In this document: positions 48,442 through 60,989 of the stretch, one piece after another
Layout of the letters: each line of letters begins with the position of its first letter
How positions within the stretch are numbered: position 1 is the first letter of the stretch
Assembly: GCA_001414485.1 (NCBI GenBank)
Contig: LLEY01000204.1
Coordinates: forward strand, 32,727-96,726
Length of the DNA stretch: 64,000 bases
Reading direction: 5' to 3'
Source: Calycina herbarum
Lineage: Eukaryota > Ascomycota > Leotiomycetes > Helotiales > Pezizellaceae
Position numbers and translations under genes: made by a program
The notes under the pieces: model-generated
Told to the model about the DNA's origin: nothing
The model's input: only the letters and a program-made list of their open reading frames with translations
Databases searched by the model: none

Positions 48442-49504
48442 TTTGTTTATACTGAAGCGAAGCTTGCTGAGCTAATTGAGGACGGATTTGAGTTGAGAAA
48501 GTTGGTATTGCGAAGTTATTGATTCGGGAGTTGATGAAGAAAGGAAATATTTGGGGTTCCCATCCTCTCCCTATATACTTTTCCAGTTCCAATCATTTTC
48601 TCTTCATCTTTGACATCTTGATGTATATTTCGGATTTAGATGGTATTAACCTGACGGATATTGAACCAGTGTGGCACCAGTCTTCTCTCATTGGCGGTCT
48701 CAGCCCAAATGTCAGCTATGCCCCATATTTGCCCCGCTTGGGAACTGCATACGAGTTGGCTTGCATAACCTCGACTTTCGGTGCGGAATTTGTTCGTTTT
48801 GGATTACAAAGTTTGATTTCTGCTATTACTTTTCGTTGAGCGCGTTTCTTGCTGGAGAATTTGTTCATAATGCTTTACGTGGGGTTTGGTGGTTGGTAAT
48901 GTTTGTTTCGTATGTCGATTTTGAGGCAATTACAAAAACGCGGAAGGAACCCGCGGGTCATGTGATCTGACCTTCGAGAATGATTTCAAAACTGTGGCTT
49001 AGAATCTATAATGCTGCATAAAGTTTTAGCACAGAGGTCAATTTCTCGGAAATTCGTAGTAGGCCTGACACCACCCCTTCTTCAATCTTCCAGATGAAGA
49101 AAGATCCCACTATTCTGGATTGATCTTGCAAGTCTTGGTCGAAAAATCGCTGAAGCAGAGAAGAGGTATTCTACTCTCGGTCTCTTTTACCAATTATTGC
49201 ACCCCCCTGTGGTATAGTATATTGCTGCCACACCATCGGCCCTTCTCTTCTTGGTCTTGATTTCGATCTCATACTGTCATCGTAAATGATGTCCTGTAAG
49301 ATTTTAAAATTTAAAACATCCTTCGCAAGGAAAGATTCATTTAGCTCGGCTTATAATTTCGCCAAAACATACACACATCACAGGATTTGCAAGGAACCAA
49401 TTGATACAATATAATTAAAAATTGTGCATTATATATACTTTTGTTTCCCAATCATACATGTGAACAACAATCCCTTCATATCTCATCACTCATCACATTA
49501 CCCC
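48442..49504. other. Intergenic, about 1.1 kb
   Basis: No gene is supported. It includes the promoter of the NmrA-like gene and the 3' end of the peptidase gene. Confidence 0.4.
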
Positions 49505-51198
49505 TCAAATGGAAGCAACAGAATCCTTAAGAGATCCACCACCAAGTCGGTGGGCAGCAACAGGTTCATCTCTTGGAATCTCCTGCTTCCACTCAGACCT
49601 ACTGTCCAAATCTCTCTTTGCGGTTGCGTTGTTACCCAAGCTCTCAAAACTGAGACCATAGGTGGCAACAGCGTGAGCAATCGCCTTGGTGTTCTGGATC
49701 CAAGCTCCGACGTTCAAGTTGGCAACATTGTCACCGGCGGAGTGGTAGTTGACATCATAAGCAACACCAGCGGTTCCCCCAAAGAGAGCAGCTTCTTCAA
49801 CGGTCTTCTCAACCTCGGCACCGGTGAAGAGTCCTCCGACTGGGATACCGGCCTCTGCGAAAGCGGCGTAATCGGAACGGGAGTCGAATTCTGTTGGCAC
49901 GAATGGAAGGTTGACATCGTTCTTGAAATAATCCTCGAGGAGATGCTCAGCAGCGGCGGAACCTGGTGGCCCACTGGTGCCGAAAGCAGATCCATCTCCA
50001 TCATAGATGGCGTAAACATAGTTGGGGGAAGCCAACATGTCGAAGTTGAGGTAAAGCTTGATCTTGGCGATTTCCTCTGCGGAAAGACCCTCGACGTAAC
50101 GGGTGGAGCCGACAAGTCCCTCTTCTTCAGCGGACCACCAACCGAATCGAATGGCGTTGTTGGTCTTGAATGCTGCGAGCTGTTTGGCAATTTCGAGGAG
50201 GGCAATGGTTCCGGATCCGTTGTCGTTGAGTCCTGGGCCGGCGGCGACGGAATCGGTGTGTGCACCAATTGTGAGGACGTTGTTTTGGTCTCCTCCCTTG
50301 GTTTGAGCGATGACGTTGTATCTATATCTGTAAGTACTTGCGTATGGATTGGGAAGTGCAGATATAAACTTACGTTGGTAGCTCAGTTACCAAAACATCA
50401 AGAGTGGCAGTCTTGGTGGCGGTCTGGATGGCTGAAACCAATGAAGCACCCTCAGTATCGCTGATTCCGACAGTAACAACGAAATCTGGGTCGGCAGCAC
50501 CAAGGGTACCATCCAAGTTACCAGGAACATTGTTGTAGATGATTGTTCCCACAGCACCGGCTTGTCCAGAGAGCTTAGCCTTCTGTGCGAAAGGACATGT
50601 GCCTCGGAGAATAAGTGCGACTGCTCCTGCTACTTCAGCTGGGTAATCTGCCTACAATGCAACCGAATTAGCCAATTGACCTATAAAAACGCGGAAAAAC
50701 TATCGGAAAAACGTACTGCATCGCATCCGATATTGGCAACCTTGACAACCTTGCCAGTTACTACGCCACTGGGTGTGAAGGTCATGGGGGTGGCGCTCAT
50801 AAGTGCAACTCCGTCTACACTGGCTTTTCCACTTGAAGACTCGGCGGTGAACTCGTTATATTCGACATCATAAACACCAAGATCTTTGATGAAGTTGTAG
50901 ATGTACTCGTAGGTCGCCTTGTGACCTGGAGAGAAAATCACACGGTTCCGGTCGGTGGTGTTGTAGGCAAACCCTTCTAGGATGTTTGCTTTGGCTAGAA
51001 GCTCGGAACGGAGGAGAACACGACGGAGTTTGTTCTATTGAAGATTAGTAATGGTTCTGGCGAAGTTTGGGGAGTCAATGGGTGTTGACGGAATTGACTG
51101 ACCGATTCAACGAGGGGGAGATCTCGCTCAATTGGCGACGCGTTCACGACTGACGATGCGAGAGCTGCAAGCGCAGAGATGGTAGCAAAGGACTTCAT
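49505..51198 (-). CDS. Secreted M28-family aminopeptidase with PA domain
   Basis: Four exons (51,198-51,103; 51,034-50,717; 50,651-50,374; 50,327-49,505) join in phase to 504 residues. The signal peptide is MKSFATISALAALASSVVNA, cut before SPIERD. A protease-associated insert (about 140-240, GAVALILRGTCPFAQKA) precedes the peptidase core. Zinc and catalytic residues are visible: HTDSVAAGPGLNDNGSG (His and Asp), SAEEEGLVGS (Glu pair), NFDM (Asp), and YHSAGDNV (last His). It would remove N-terminal residues from peptides outside the cell or in the vacuole. The alternative upstream Met (51,258) would bury the signal peptide. Confidence 0.92.
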
Positions 51199-53558
51199 CT
51201 TGACGGGAATTCGGTGGAAAACGAATTGATAAGAATGCAGACAGGATAAGCTGAGCACCGAGCAAAGAAAAAGACATTTTTGGACCAGAGCTCCAGCTCT
51301 TTATAACCACCTCCCGAGGACCGAGAACCATCCCATGTTTACCCCCAAGAAATGCAACTGCGCAATGCACCTGTAGATTATCCCAACCCGCCGCGAACTA
51401 GGGTTCTTCCAGGAAGGAGACAAGATAATAAATGACGATACCAGGTTATCCGCTTACCTCACTCCTATCAAGGACAGAAATTATCCTGAACCTCGCAGAA
51501 AATCGCAAGCTCACCCTGCAATGGCATCAAGAAAATAAGGTACAGGATGGATGAACAAGCATAGGGGAGCCGCTGTAGCTGGTGCATAAGGCTTGGCGAA
51601 CCAATCACCACGGTTCTTCCCCTCTCCCTTCTACTCCACTATCATCCCGATGGCTGGCAGATAAGAGAGCCAAGAGATAGGAAGAGGAAGGAGGAATTAG
51701 AGCCAAGACTGAAGCTATAGAAGACATACGAGGGAGTCGGAATGGAATGGGTGTTCTGGAAGGTTACACTGCGTGCTTACGTCTTTGCTTGATGCCATTG
51801 CGAGAGAATATTGTGAGGGGATTAATAGTCATTGGAGGACTTTCCGATGCTGCAGTTTAGAAGCTTGAAGAGGCATCGGCTTCGTACAGGACTAGTACCA
51901 GGTATGTTGCTATGCCTCGTGAAAATAAGTTATCTTATTATTTGTTTTGTAATTATAACTTTCTTACTTACTTTTTACTCTATACTAGCCTCTAAGTATT
52001 TCTCTAACTTATTTGTCTAATAATATTTCTATGATTTTTCTACTTATACTCTAAGTATATTAAAAACTTCTTATTATTTGGATAATTAACTAAATAGTAG
52101 ATTAACTTAAAGAAGTCGCTTAAATAATTATCTACTAATCTAGTATTATATAAGATTAAAAGACTTAGAGCTTTCTAAATAGAAAAGTATATTTACTTCT
52201 AAGTATTATAATTAGATTAAGCTTCGTTTAGAGATTAGTAAGAAAGACTGTAGAAGGAACAAAGTTCTTCCTTTCCGAGGCTCAACTGCAAGCAGGCCGT
52301 CGAGGAATTTCAACGTCTTGGACGCGACCTCGTTCCAAATTGTGTCGGGTTAAAGATCACCGCTCCTAGCGTTACCAGAACTTCCGATCAAACATTTCCG
52401 AAGTGCAGCACGATCGCTTTCCTTGTATTCGAGCAGCAGACCGTCGTGAGTTTATACCACCTAACGCTTCCACCCATTGATCACCGCTTCTAGTCGAATC
52501 AGCTCCACCCTATATAGAACGTCGTTCGCTGACTATATCACACCAACGGCAGATAATCACTCCCGATTGGAAAGAGGATATCGGCTGCGATGTCACGACT
52601 TTCCCCAGATTCGGTTCATCAGCGCGTTTACCCTATCGCCGACTTACTTGTCAACTGTCAACCGTCAACCGACACCCGCTCATTGGAAGCCTATTTATTA
52701 ATCATAGCATTGCCGTGTTGCCCCCCGAAGCTGCCGCATCAGAACCGAACCGTTGGATTTTGGTGCTCCGGACGAGCGAACAAACGACGACTTCAGTTGA
52801 AGTAAAGCAGGCGGATCCATTGGGTAATACAGTAGTGTGCTGCTCCGACGGGCCTCGTTTACTCGAGACCCCGACCAGCAACACTAGGGGCAAAGAGGCA
52901 TGCCACACTCCTCCTACTATGCTATAAAGCTAACGCAAGTAAAGTTTCCACAGGCTGAGGATGAAAACGAAAACGATCGCAAGATGAAAGGCCCCTCCCT
53001 TTTGCCAATCCCTCTCAAAAGCGGCCGCGGACGTCCCTCCACGATCTCCTATCGAGGACACAACTGGTGAGAATACAGCGATGGGTGTCAGCGGGAAGGA
53101 GATCAAACCCCTTGGAATACAATATTGGAGGAAAGAATTCCGTTGGCTAGAGGAATACTTTAAACCCGAGAGCATATGATTTGCTTGCGAGGAAGAAATC
53201 TTCTTCGTAGCAAACAATCAGAAGCTGGCACTGCACCTAGCGATCAAAAGCCGGGGAAGCGTAACCCTTATACGCGTCAAAGCTAGGAGACTGTACTTGC
53301 CACCAAGGGTAGCTTTATGGGTAAGTTCGAAATGGGCATCACAGATGAAAGCAAGAGACTCTGTCGTCAGCCCCTCAAGATAAGTTAAGTGCGGTGACAC
53401 TCCATTGCAGAATGCTACCACGATGGAAAGAGAGATATATAACGCACACTTTCTGAATGCATGCAACCAAATGAGTTATCCCCAGTTTCTCGATGCTATT
53501 AATGTGATTTCAACATACGCTTAACGTCATTGTGTTGAGTGAGCCATTCCTTCCAATC
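51199..53558. other. 2.4-kb gene-free region with a RIPped patch
   Basis: Bases 51,260-51,900 are ordinary intergenic DNA. About 51,905-52,240 is a TA-rich, CpA-poor patch like the transposon region. From 52,240 to 53,558 base composition is ordinary; short open frames have no recognisable domain. I support no gene here. Confidence 0.4.
51905..52240. mobile_element. Short RIP-altered transposon relic
   Basis: The block is TA-rich (TAATAATATTTC, AACTAAATAGTAG and similar), with sharp edges to normal DNA and no open frame. The element class cannot be read. Confidence 0.4.
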
Positions 53559-54344
53559 CTATTTTGCCATCCACACTTCCTCCGCATCATCTCCTACAGC
53601 AGACTGAAAATCGTTATCGTCAAGCCATTGCTCGGCAGTCTTTTTCTCCGCGTACAATTCGTAAAACTTGTCCAGTGTTTTATTGAAGTCTGCACAAGGT
53701 GATTAATAATTTCATCCACTGGTTGTACTCATAGGTAAAAGACATACTTTCAATTGACATAGGCCACGACGGCTGAAGCGAAAACCTTGACAAATTCTCG
53801 CGAAGCAGGAGGAGGTTCCTCGGAACCACGGTCCCTATTCCAAGTTGAGAACCGCTACATAAGGGGGGCAGGAGGTGACTTCACGTACCTTTTCTAATAG
53901 AATAGACAAGCGGGATCTCTACATCCTTCCCTAATTCTTCGTTGTCAAAGTAATAGTCGATCTCAGTTCGGATGATCTCTTGCATGGTAAAGGTATTTGG
54001 CATCAACATTGCCCCTTTATAAACTAGACCAGATGGTGAGCTAGGTTCCAAAACCAACAACTTGATGGAAGACAGACGTGTTGGGTCTTTCGATGCTCCA
54101 GGTGAATAAGCCCATCCTCCTCTGAGATCTCAATGCCGTCCCAATAAGGGTCATCTGCCCTTTGATCGCACTCACTTCGGTCGTAAAGACTTGACTTTTG
54201 GCGCGAGTTATAACGCAACAGGGATGAGGGAAAGGACGAATAAGTTGTAGACACTGTAGAGGCCCGGCGAATCCATTTAGCAGAATTTAGAAAAGACGCC
54301 TGCAGACTGGTTCGAAGGATCGGCTGACGAAATAGATTGATCAT
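53559..54344 (-). CDS. Probable Tse2-like ADP-ribosyltransferase-fold (toxin family) protein
   Basis: Minus-strand segments 54,344 to about 54,090, about 54,030-53,889, 53,834-53,748 and 53,689-53,559 carry a mitochondrial-like Arg/Ser-rich N-terminus and then stretches matching my memory of fungal proteins with the Tse2 ADP-ribosyltransferase domain: RQKSSLYD, DGLIHLEHR, MPNTFTMQE, SRFSLQPSWPM, and an EQWLDDNDF/EEVWMAK end. Segments 2, 3 and 4 join in phase through GTACGT and GTATGT introns. The first join is one base out of phase with the only obvious splice pair, so the gene may be broken or use another site. In bacteria Tse2 is an intracellular toxin; the role in fungi is unknown. The family call needs a profile search. 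Confidence 0.5.
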
Positions 54345-54949
54345 TGTTGTGCTAAGAGAAGAGCAGATCGTGCTGATGGAATTGGGGTTTTTTCTGTCCT
54401 CACTTTTCGACTCCACGTCCGAGAAACAACCGAAATAACAGTCCGCTGGTCCGTGCTGTAATTTGGGTGATTTTGATTTTTGGTGGTGTGGCCCGTGCGA
54501 AAAATGGCCTCGGCCTCTTTTTTCTCCGACGTGGAGGGCGCGTAATCATCTAGCCGCCCCGCCGTAGCGGGTCGCTTATGACTAACTTGGCGAAGCACGT
54601 GAAGCTCACATATTGGAAAGCTCATTTCATCTCATTTTACCGTGGCAGCATTCTTCGCTCCCCCTCCGACTTGACAACTTCATAACACGTGTAGTAGGCG
54701 CATACTATGCTGTACAAGTCCTAGTCACACTTAATTTTGTTCGGAAAGGTGCTCGGAATTTTTTATCAAGGCAAGATATCCAATGAGGAGCGGAATCTTG
54801 TAAATTTGGAACCCAAGTGTTTCGGTCAGTATTGGGTGCTGAACAAAGCACATGGCTATGATGACATATACATACTTATGTTCGGAGTTTCCCATAAAGA
54901 ATCTTGTCATATTCAGGAGGCAGGAGGCAGAGTAAAACCCTATTCAGGG
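54345..54949. other. Region between the toxin-like gene and the paralog array
   Basis: It includes the divergent promoter of the toxin-like gene. The stretch 54,750-54,960 probably holds the decayed exon 1 of array copy 1. Confidence 0.35.
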
Positions 54950-55168
54950 GATGGTAAGGCTCTCTCATGCGCTTTGTACTTTGGTAATGTGCTAATCTTG
55001 CCTAGGGCCATTCATTCGGCAAAGGAACTGTACGGAAAGAAGGAAGGGGACGATAAAGAGCTCTGGTGGTACGCTTATTTGTGGCTTGTCAAGGCCAAAG
55101 AGGATGATGTAGCAGGTCATTGGCATGATGACGAGACCGAGGCGAGAGACGAAGAAACCACTGCATGA
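54950..55168 (+). pseudogene. Array copy 1: exon 2 preserved, exon 1 decayed
   Basis: Exon 2 (55,006-55,168) is in the family frame: AIHSAKELYG then WWYAYLWLVKAKEDD and an acidic end, with stop TGA at 55,166. It follows a CCTAG acceptor, and upstream FRGATG|GTAAGG-like sequence (GGGGATG then GTAAGG, near 54,948) matches the family's exon 1 end. Going further upstream in that frame a TAA appears within about 60 bases, and the LPV...FP...PEL region cannot be found. It is the most decayed member and lies nearest the toxin-like gene. Confidence 0.6.
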
Positions 55169-55773
55169 GTTTCGCTTGTGTGTGGCTGTGTGACCGGGGA
55201 ATCCACTTGCTTTTATGGGACTGCCCGGTTGTGCAGAACGGCCCATTTGCCATGTATTGAAGATCGAGACTGCTAGGATGGACTTTTTCAAGGGATCTTA
55301 GAGAATGAAAACATGTCTCAAACTTCAAAAGACTCGCCTATCAACAGCCTCAGAGGGCAAAGTGTAGAGTTGTCTTTCACGCTTAGAATATAATGCTTTC
55401 AAGCTGAAATGAATTCTCGGTTGACGGTCTTTGTTGTATTGTAAGCGTGAATACTATTCTTTACCCCCAACGTGACTCGATTTCTCACTTAGTAGGTTGC
55501 TTTTCCTTGTGCTTGCTTCACAAGATTCATGTTCTAGTCTTTGTTGCAGTCTCACGTCTTACTGGATCGGTGTCTTTGCAGGAGATTTACAGTGAATGGG
55601 ACTTTGTGCGAGGCATAAGAATTGTTCTTATTGGGTATAAATACTTAGCCAGGTGCACACAGTATATGTTTTGTACATCCAACGTCTTCGAAGAATCAGC
55701 AAAAGCAAGACTCATCCCCAAAACCAAAACCAAACACCGAACTCGCAAGTGCATAGCATCAAGCAGAATCACT

Positions 55774-56182
55774 ATGTCGTTCCGAGTAATCACAATAGAC
55801 TACTTGAAGATGCCAAAGAAAAACCACACGTCCTATCCCGAACGGCACGCTGTGAACATGTTCGCCCGGCCTGCTCGTCTCATGCCCTTCCCCAAACTCA
55901 GCCACCGACATTACAGAGATCTTTCCACCAATTTTGATTGTCGAGTTGTACTTCATCACTACCTATAAAGTCAATTCCCGGGTCAGACCTGATTTTAGCG
56001 GATGGTATGGATATCATGTGAAGCTATTCGCAAACTATACTAACTCGAGCTGCAGGTCCATTAATTCGGCAAGAGTTTGTGGAGAGTGCGATTATGATTC
56101 TTCTCGCGAATTCGCTTACTTGTGGCTTGAACTGGCGGTTGAAGGGCCTTGGGATCAAGAAGATAAAGGAGAGGTAGCGTAG
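55774..56182 (+). pseudogene. Array copy 2, exon 1 frameshifted
   Basis: ATG at 55,774 opens MSFRVITIDYLKMP, as in other copies. The family segment DITEIFPPILIVEL (about 55,908-55,950) lies one frame over, so a one-base shift falls between about 55,850 and 55,900. Exon 1 ends GGATG at 56,004. The intron GTATGG...CTGCAG (56,005-56,055) splits the Trp codon. Exon 2 (56,056-56,182) is intact: SINSARVCGECD, EFAYLWLELAVEG. A TATAAATA box lies near 55,637. A corrected base call would make it a normal gene. Confidence 0.65.
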
Positions 56183-57057
56183 GGAATTCTAAAACTTCTA
56201 GGGGGTTGATCTTTTATTTTCTAGGAGCGTGAGTTGCACTTGCGTCGGGGGCTGCCATTATTTTGGTTTACGAATCATGACGGGAATTACGGGCATTTTT
56301 CCATGCATTAAAGATTGGCTGAGGAGGATGGATTATCTTTGAGATCTTAGAAAATGAGTACTGGTCTCGACAAGAATTGATTATGCTGGATATGTTTCGT
56401 GACTTAGGTACAGAATTTAGTGAGACAACAACAAACTCTTGATGCTTCCGATTGCTATGTTAACCAAATTTAACAAAGCGTTATTTTTGCTCAAAATTAC
56501 CTTCGCTTACATGACTCGTACGGTTATTATTGCTTCTCTTATTCGATTCTTTGAGGAACTCATGGAGTGGGAGAGAATCACAATAACTGTTGTCCAAAAT
56601 TGTAAAATGGAATAGGGATGACTTGCTTGGTAATTGAGACCACGTTGGGCAAAGAAAGTTCTTTGTGTAGTTGTTTTGAAGCCTTTCCATGCGACGTGCA
56701 TCGAATTCTATTAAAACAGGTGTAGCTTCTTCTTGAATCACGGCCTTTATTCAGCATCTGCAGAAAATGTCTTCGTCAATGTGAGCTAGGATGCTACTTG
56801 TTGGCTTTCGTTGAGAATCGGAAAGGAACTCCAGGCTGTTTCGAGTACTTCTCACAAGCAGGCCGTGAATGGGTTGTGTGTCAGACCTGAATACCCAGTT
56901 AGCATGGTACCAGCCTCACTTTGGGACTTAAATACACACGGCAGAACACACCTGGAGAGTCCAGAAACTTTCGTTTGCGCTACACGACAACATTCATTCC
57001 TTCCATCGACAACCAACAGCAACAACAGAACACCCATCATCAAGAGCAAAAGCAAAG

Positions 57058-57521
57058 ATGCCGCTGCGTTTATCCGAGATAACCTACTTGAAATCCCCAA
57101 AAGCTCCTGGCTTCCGCCCATATCAACATGATTACAAAATCTGTAACGGTCTACGTGGTCTCCTTGTCAACGAACCTCCCAGCGACTCACACACAGACCT
57201 CACAAAAATCTTTCCGAACACTCTGATCCGGGAGTTGTCGAATGGGTCAACCTTTGCTGACGTACACAAGGGATGGTATGAAACTCATGGAACCTGTATT
57301 CTGAACCATTTGCTAACACGAGCCGTAGGGCTTTCCATTCTGCAAGAATTATTGGGCCATGTGAGGATGATACTTCCCGCGAAGGTGCCTATATCTGGCT
57401 TGTGAAGGCAAGCAAGGGCAGTTGGGCTTCGGCCTGGGATGAGGAAGATGAAGATGACTACGATCACGACGAGATGGAAGAGGAGGACGAGGAGGATGAG
57501 TATGAGGAGAGTTCCGACTAG
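57058..57521 (+). CDS. Array copy 3: small two-exon protein of unknown family, acidic tail
   Basis: Exon 1 (57,058-57,275) and exon 2 (57,329-57,521) join across a 53-bp intron that splits a Trp codon, giving 136 residues. Family features: MPLRLSEITYLKSP start, LLVNEPP in place of LPVxAA, TDLTKIFPNTLIREL, HKGW at the splice site, AFHSARIIGPCED, GAYIWLVKA. The last 35 residues are almost all Asp/Glu (DEEDEDDYDHDEMEEEDEEDE, read across 57,440-57,515). TTAAATA lies near 56,928, about 130 bases upstream. No signal peptide, membrane helix or known domain is seen. Confidence 0.75.
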
Positions 57522-58190
57522 GAAGAGGAAGGTGTGAAGGAACCCCTGGAGAAACAAGATGGCGAGAGTGGCTCGGTGGTTGGAGCATAATACGTTGTTT
57601 CTTGCTAAGAAACATGAGTGTTGCTTCCATGCTATGTTTCGGCATTGCATCTCCAGAGGTTATTATTCGGAAATTAGGTTAGGGGGACTGAATGAAGAGC
57701 TTTGCAAATAGTAACCGGCGTCTACAAATTGATCTCTACGTGTATTTCTCTCGCGAGTCGTGAGTTCAAGACGAAAGCTATTCTATACGCTCAAACAGTA
57801 TCATTTCGTGAAACGAGTAGTTCTGGAGCTCCTACAGTAACACAAAACGATGGAGTTTGAGTGGCAGCAAGAAATGACTGGAATAAACTGTTTCTGGGAC
57901 TTTTGCTGGGCAACAGAACGAAATCACTCGAAGTAGCCTCTTACCTTGCTCCTTCCATCAGGAACATTCTTCCAAAAGCGGGCACATTGCTCTACTTGAT
58001 TCTCATGCCTTCCAGAAGAATTTAATTTGCCTGAATCGACTGATACCAAGAACTTAAAGCTGGGAAATCGACCCTTCCCCAAAGTTATTTCATCCTAGTT
58101 ATTGTTCCCTCTTTAGAACAACCTCGGCCCGCCGACTGAATACCTTTCAACAATTCTTTGGCGATTACAATCCATCCCTCAACTCACGAA

Positions 58191-58581
58191 ATGTATCGTT
58201 GCCTGCAAATCTCGTACCGAGAAAAACCTCTTGATGTGTATGGAAACGTACATGACTTGATCTACGAAAACCCGGGGGGGATGCTAGTCAGCACCACTCC
58301 AGAGGATGCATCCAAAGAAGGAGTATATGAGTTTCCGGTAGGTATGTTCCCGGAGTTGACTAAACTGATGGATCATTATCATAAGGGGTGGTATGTATTG
58401 GCAACCTTTTTCGCTTTTCCTGGAGATGTGTATTTACTTAAACAGGTACATTCATTCAGTCAAACACTTGGGGTTATGCAGGGATGGCGATTATGTTGTT
58501 GCTCGCTTATGGATTGCGCAATCTGACGAGGTTATGGGGAGCGAGAACTCAAGAAAGAAAGAAGGTCGAGGAGGTAGCTAG
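58191..58581 (+). CDS. Array copy 4: small two-exon protein of unknown family
   Basis: Exons 58,191-58,390 and 58,446-58,581 join in phase 2 across a 55-bp intron, giving 111 residues. Family features: MYRCLQISYREKP start, EFPVGMFPELTKLMDHYHKGW before the intron, YIHSVKHLGLCRDGDYVVARLWIAQ after it. The central region (NPGGMLVSTTPEDASKEG) differs from the LPV motif of other copies. The tail is short and basic (SRKKEGRGGS). A Lys/Glu-rich frame continues downstream in another frame to about 58,741 and may be the former tail, cut off by a frameshift. Confidence 0.7.
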
Positions 58582-59259
58582 ACTCCAAGTGGCGGAGAAA
58601 CCCATCGAAAGGAAGAATGAAGAGGAGGAAGATGAGAAGAACAAGTCAAACGAACCACAAGGGAAAGCCAAAGGAAAAGAGACAGAAGAGAAGAGAGAGA
58701 GGGAAAAAACGAGAGCTGCCCTGGCTACCGAAGAAAGTTGAAGCAGGAGCGGGAAAGAAGAGCCAGAGCCCAACATGAAATGTGGAAATTAGCTACAGCA
58801 CTGATACAAGCTCTTCATGTGTCCTCAGAAGTACTCCCTCCTAGTGGGTGAAAGCAGTTGCTTTTCTGCTCGTGGTATGCAGATTCCAGGTAGTAAATGA
58901 AACATAAAATCTGAACCCAAACCCTTTTTTCTATGTTGATTGATTTGCACAAAGGAACTTTGTGATTTTGGAGCGAAATAATGCTAAACGAGTGTGATCA
59001 AAACTCCCATCCACCAGCGTAAATTATTTCAAGAAACGCTTTTTCACGTGCTTTCTACGTAAATCGAGCCATTTCCGTTTCGTCGAGAGGAAAATACCTT
59101 AGACCCAACCTTCTGGGTTCTCAAATAAGCACATCCTCTCCCACGGATGCTTCTCGCTTTTCTTTTCCAAAACACAACACCACCAATTCGTGCCCAAGCA
59201 ACCAGCGCATTGTACCAACTCATACCTCAGCCCCCCTCCACGTCTCTGTCAAGGACAAC

Positions 59260-59704
59260 ATGTACACCGTTATCCAAATCAGATACCACACGAGAAAAGG
59301 CATCTTCGCCGGCCGCAATGGACACAATGTAGTAGCTCTCGCCCACAGCGGTCTTCCAGTCACTGCGAGTGCCGTACCACGAGGCGTCGATCCCACAGTG
59401 CTCTTTCCACTTTCCATGCATCCAGAATTGTCGGAACTCATGCGTAAATCTTACAAAGGATGGTATGAAATCTATCCGCCTCCTCGGATTTTAATAAACA
59501 ATAAAACATTACTTTTTTTACTTGGATTTGGCTTAACTTTCAGAATTTAGGTCTTTCCATTCAGTAAGATTATGCGGCGCTTGGGAATTGAATGAAGATT
59601 GTGACATTGCTCTTTTGTGGCTTTGGAAACCAAAGAAACAGTTGAAAGGAAAACCCAAGGATGCACCAGTCGCGGAAGAAGACGAGGAAGACGGCGAATC
59701 TTAA
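59260..59704 (+). CDS. Array copy 5: small two-exon protein of unknown family
   Basis: Exons 59,260-59,462 and 59,551-59,704 join across an 88-bp intron, using the acceptor TTTAG that keeps the TG|G Trp codon; total 118 residues. Features: MYTVIQIRYHTRKG, SGLPVTASAVPRG, LFPLSMHPELSELMRKSYKGW, SFHSVRLCGAWELNEDCDIALLWLWKPKKQ. The tail is acidic (AEEDEEDGES). Two upstream AGs (CTTTCAG and, later, ATTCAG) would break the frame, so acceptor choice matters. This copy defines the exon 2 consensus best. Confidence 0.75.
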
Positions 59705-60081
59705 ATTCGAAGAGGCCGAATACCAAGGAGGAGAGTGTAAGCACTGGGTCATATGTACTAGCAAAGAAAAGAAGTGGGATAGTAGCGTGTGGTGCCTTAG
59801 GGATTTTTGAAGCAAAAGAAGATTAAGCGAGCTGCCTGCAGACATCGACGCTTCAATTCACCTGCCAAACATTTCTTCCAAAAATCGTCTTTTGTATGTG
59901 AATATGACTTGTCGTGGAAGCCTATATCAATCTTACCCCTGTGGATTCAGGCGTAAAGAAACTTCCATCTAACCCAACTCTTACCACACCATCTCAAACC
60001 CCCGCACGTCGCTACCCACAAAACCTCAATCAACACATAGAGCAGTCCAGCTTTCCAAATTTCTACCACAGCAACGACAAA

Positions 60082-60469
60082 ATGTACTCTATTATCACAA
60101 TCATATACTACAAAAAGCGTGATCAACAAGGGCGCTACAAGGTAAAATCCACCACACCTATAGGTCGCGGTCTCCCCGTCGTCGCTGCAGCTGTACCGCT
60201 CAACCCCGATATACTTTCCTCCTTTCCGCCTGCCTTAGTTCTGGATCTGACCTCAATGATGGAACGAGATTTCAAAGGATGGTACGAGAGCCCCTTTCCT
60301 CGCCTTTCGATGAACTCTTATAATGGAATTGCTTTCAGACTAACTCGGAAATTATGGGCCGCTTTGCTCTCTGCGAGAATGTGAATGGAATCCCACCTAT
60401 GATGCTGCTATTTTGTGGCTTTGGAAGGAAGACGGAGTTAAGGAAGATCTGAAAGGGAAAACCAAGTGA
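60082..60469 (+). pseudogene. Array copy 6, exon 1 intact, exon 2 out of frame
   Basis: Exon 1 (60,082-60,281) is typical: MYSIITIIYYKKRD, GLPVVAAAVPLN, ILSSFPPALVLDLTSMMERDFKGW, then GTACGAG donor. The only good acceptor (TTTCAG at 60,338) gives an immediate stop, while the family segment EWNPTYDAAILWLWKEDG (about 60,390-60,443, stop 60,467-60,469) lies in another frame. A one-base indel just after the acceptor would explain it. Confidence 0.6.
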
Positions 60470-60989
60470 GTTGACAGCAAGTAAGAGGAAGCGGGTGAAA
60501 AATGAGGCGTGAAAGTCGAGGATGCACAGAAAAATGGGACTTCTAAATGATTGATTCGCTAAGCACAAAGTGGACTATCCCTGGAACGCAAATTTCCCTC
60601 AGTATCTGGGATGGTTCAGGAGAGCACACATTGCCAAATCTGATCCACAATATTCTAAAGTACAACGTTCTATCCTAGAAGTGAAGTCCAGTGTTGTGAT
60701 TACGACCTGTAAGGGAAAAAGTGGGCGATACTCAGGTAAGAATTGAGAAGACAATCGCCATTTTCTCTCAAACAAAGGTTGCTCGAAAGTTCTCTACTTT
60801 GCTAAATCTAAACTGAGAATCTTTCTAGCGAAATCGAAGATTCTTTGCAAATACCTACATATCACTTTGCTTTGGTTTTGATAAGAAGAAGCTCTTGAGT
60901 AATTTGCTTTTCCATTTGAGGGTAACTGTTTATTTTCTGCCGACGTCCAACCAAATACTAGCAAATCCTGAGATAACACAAACAATAAC

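Noticed and set aside
52240..52950. Segment of normal composition between the RIPped patch and the toxin-like gene, checked for coding
   Set aside because: Frames are short, unspliced alternatives show no domain, and no codon bias stands out.
58484..58776. Lys/Glu-rich and Ser/Phe-rich open frames after array copy 4
   Set aside because: Low-complexity GA-rich DNA opens both strands. The plus-strand one may be a former tail of copy 4 but is not in its frame.
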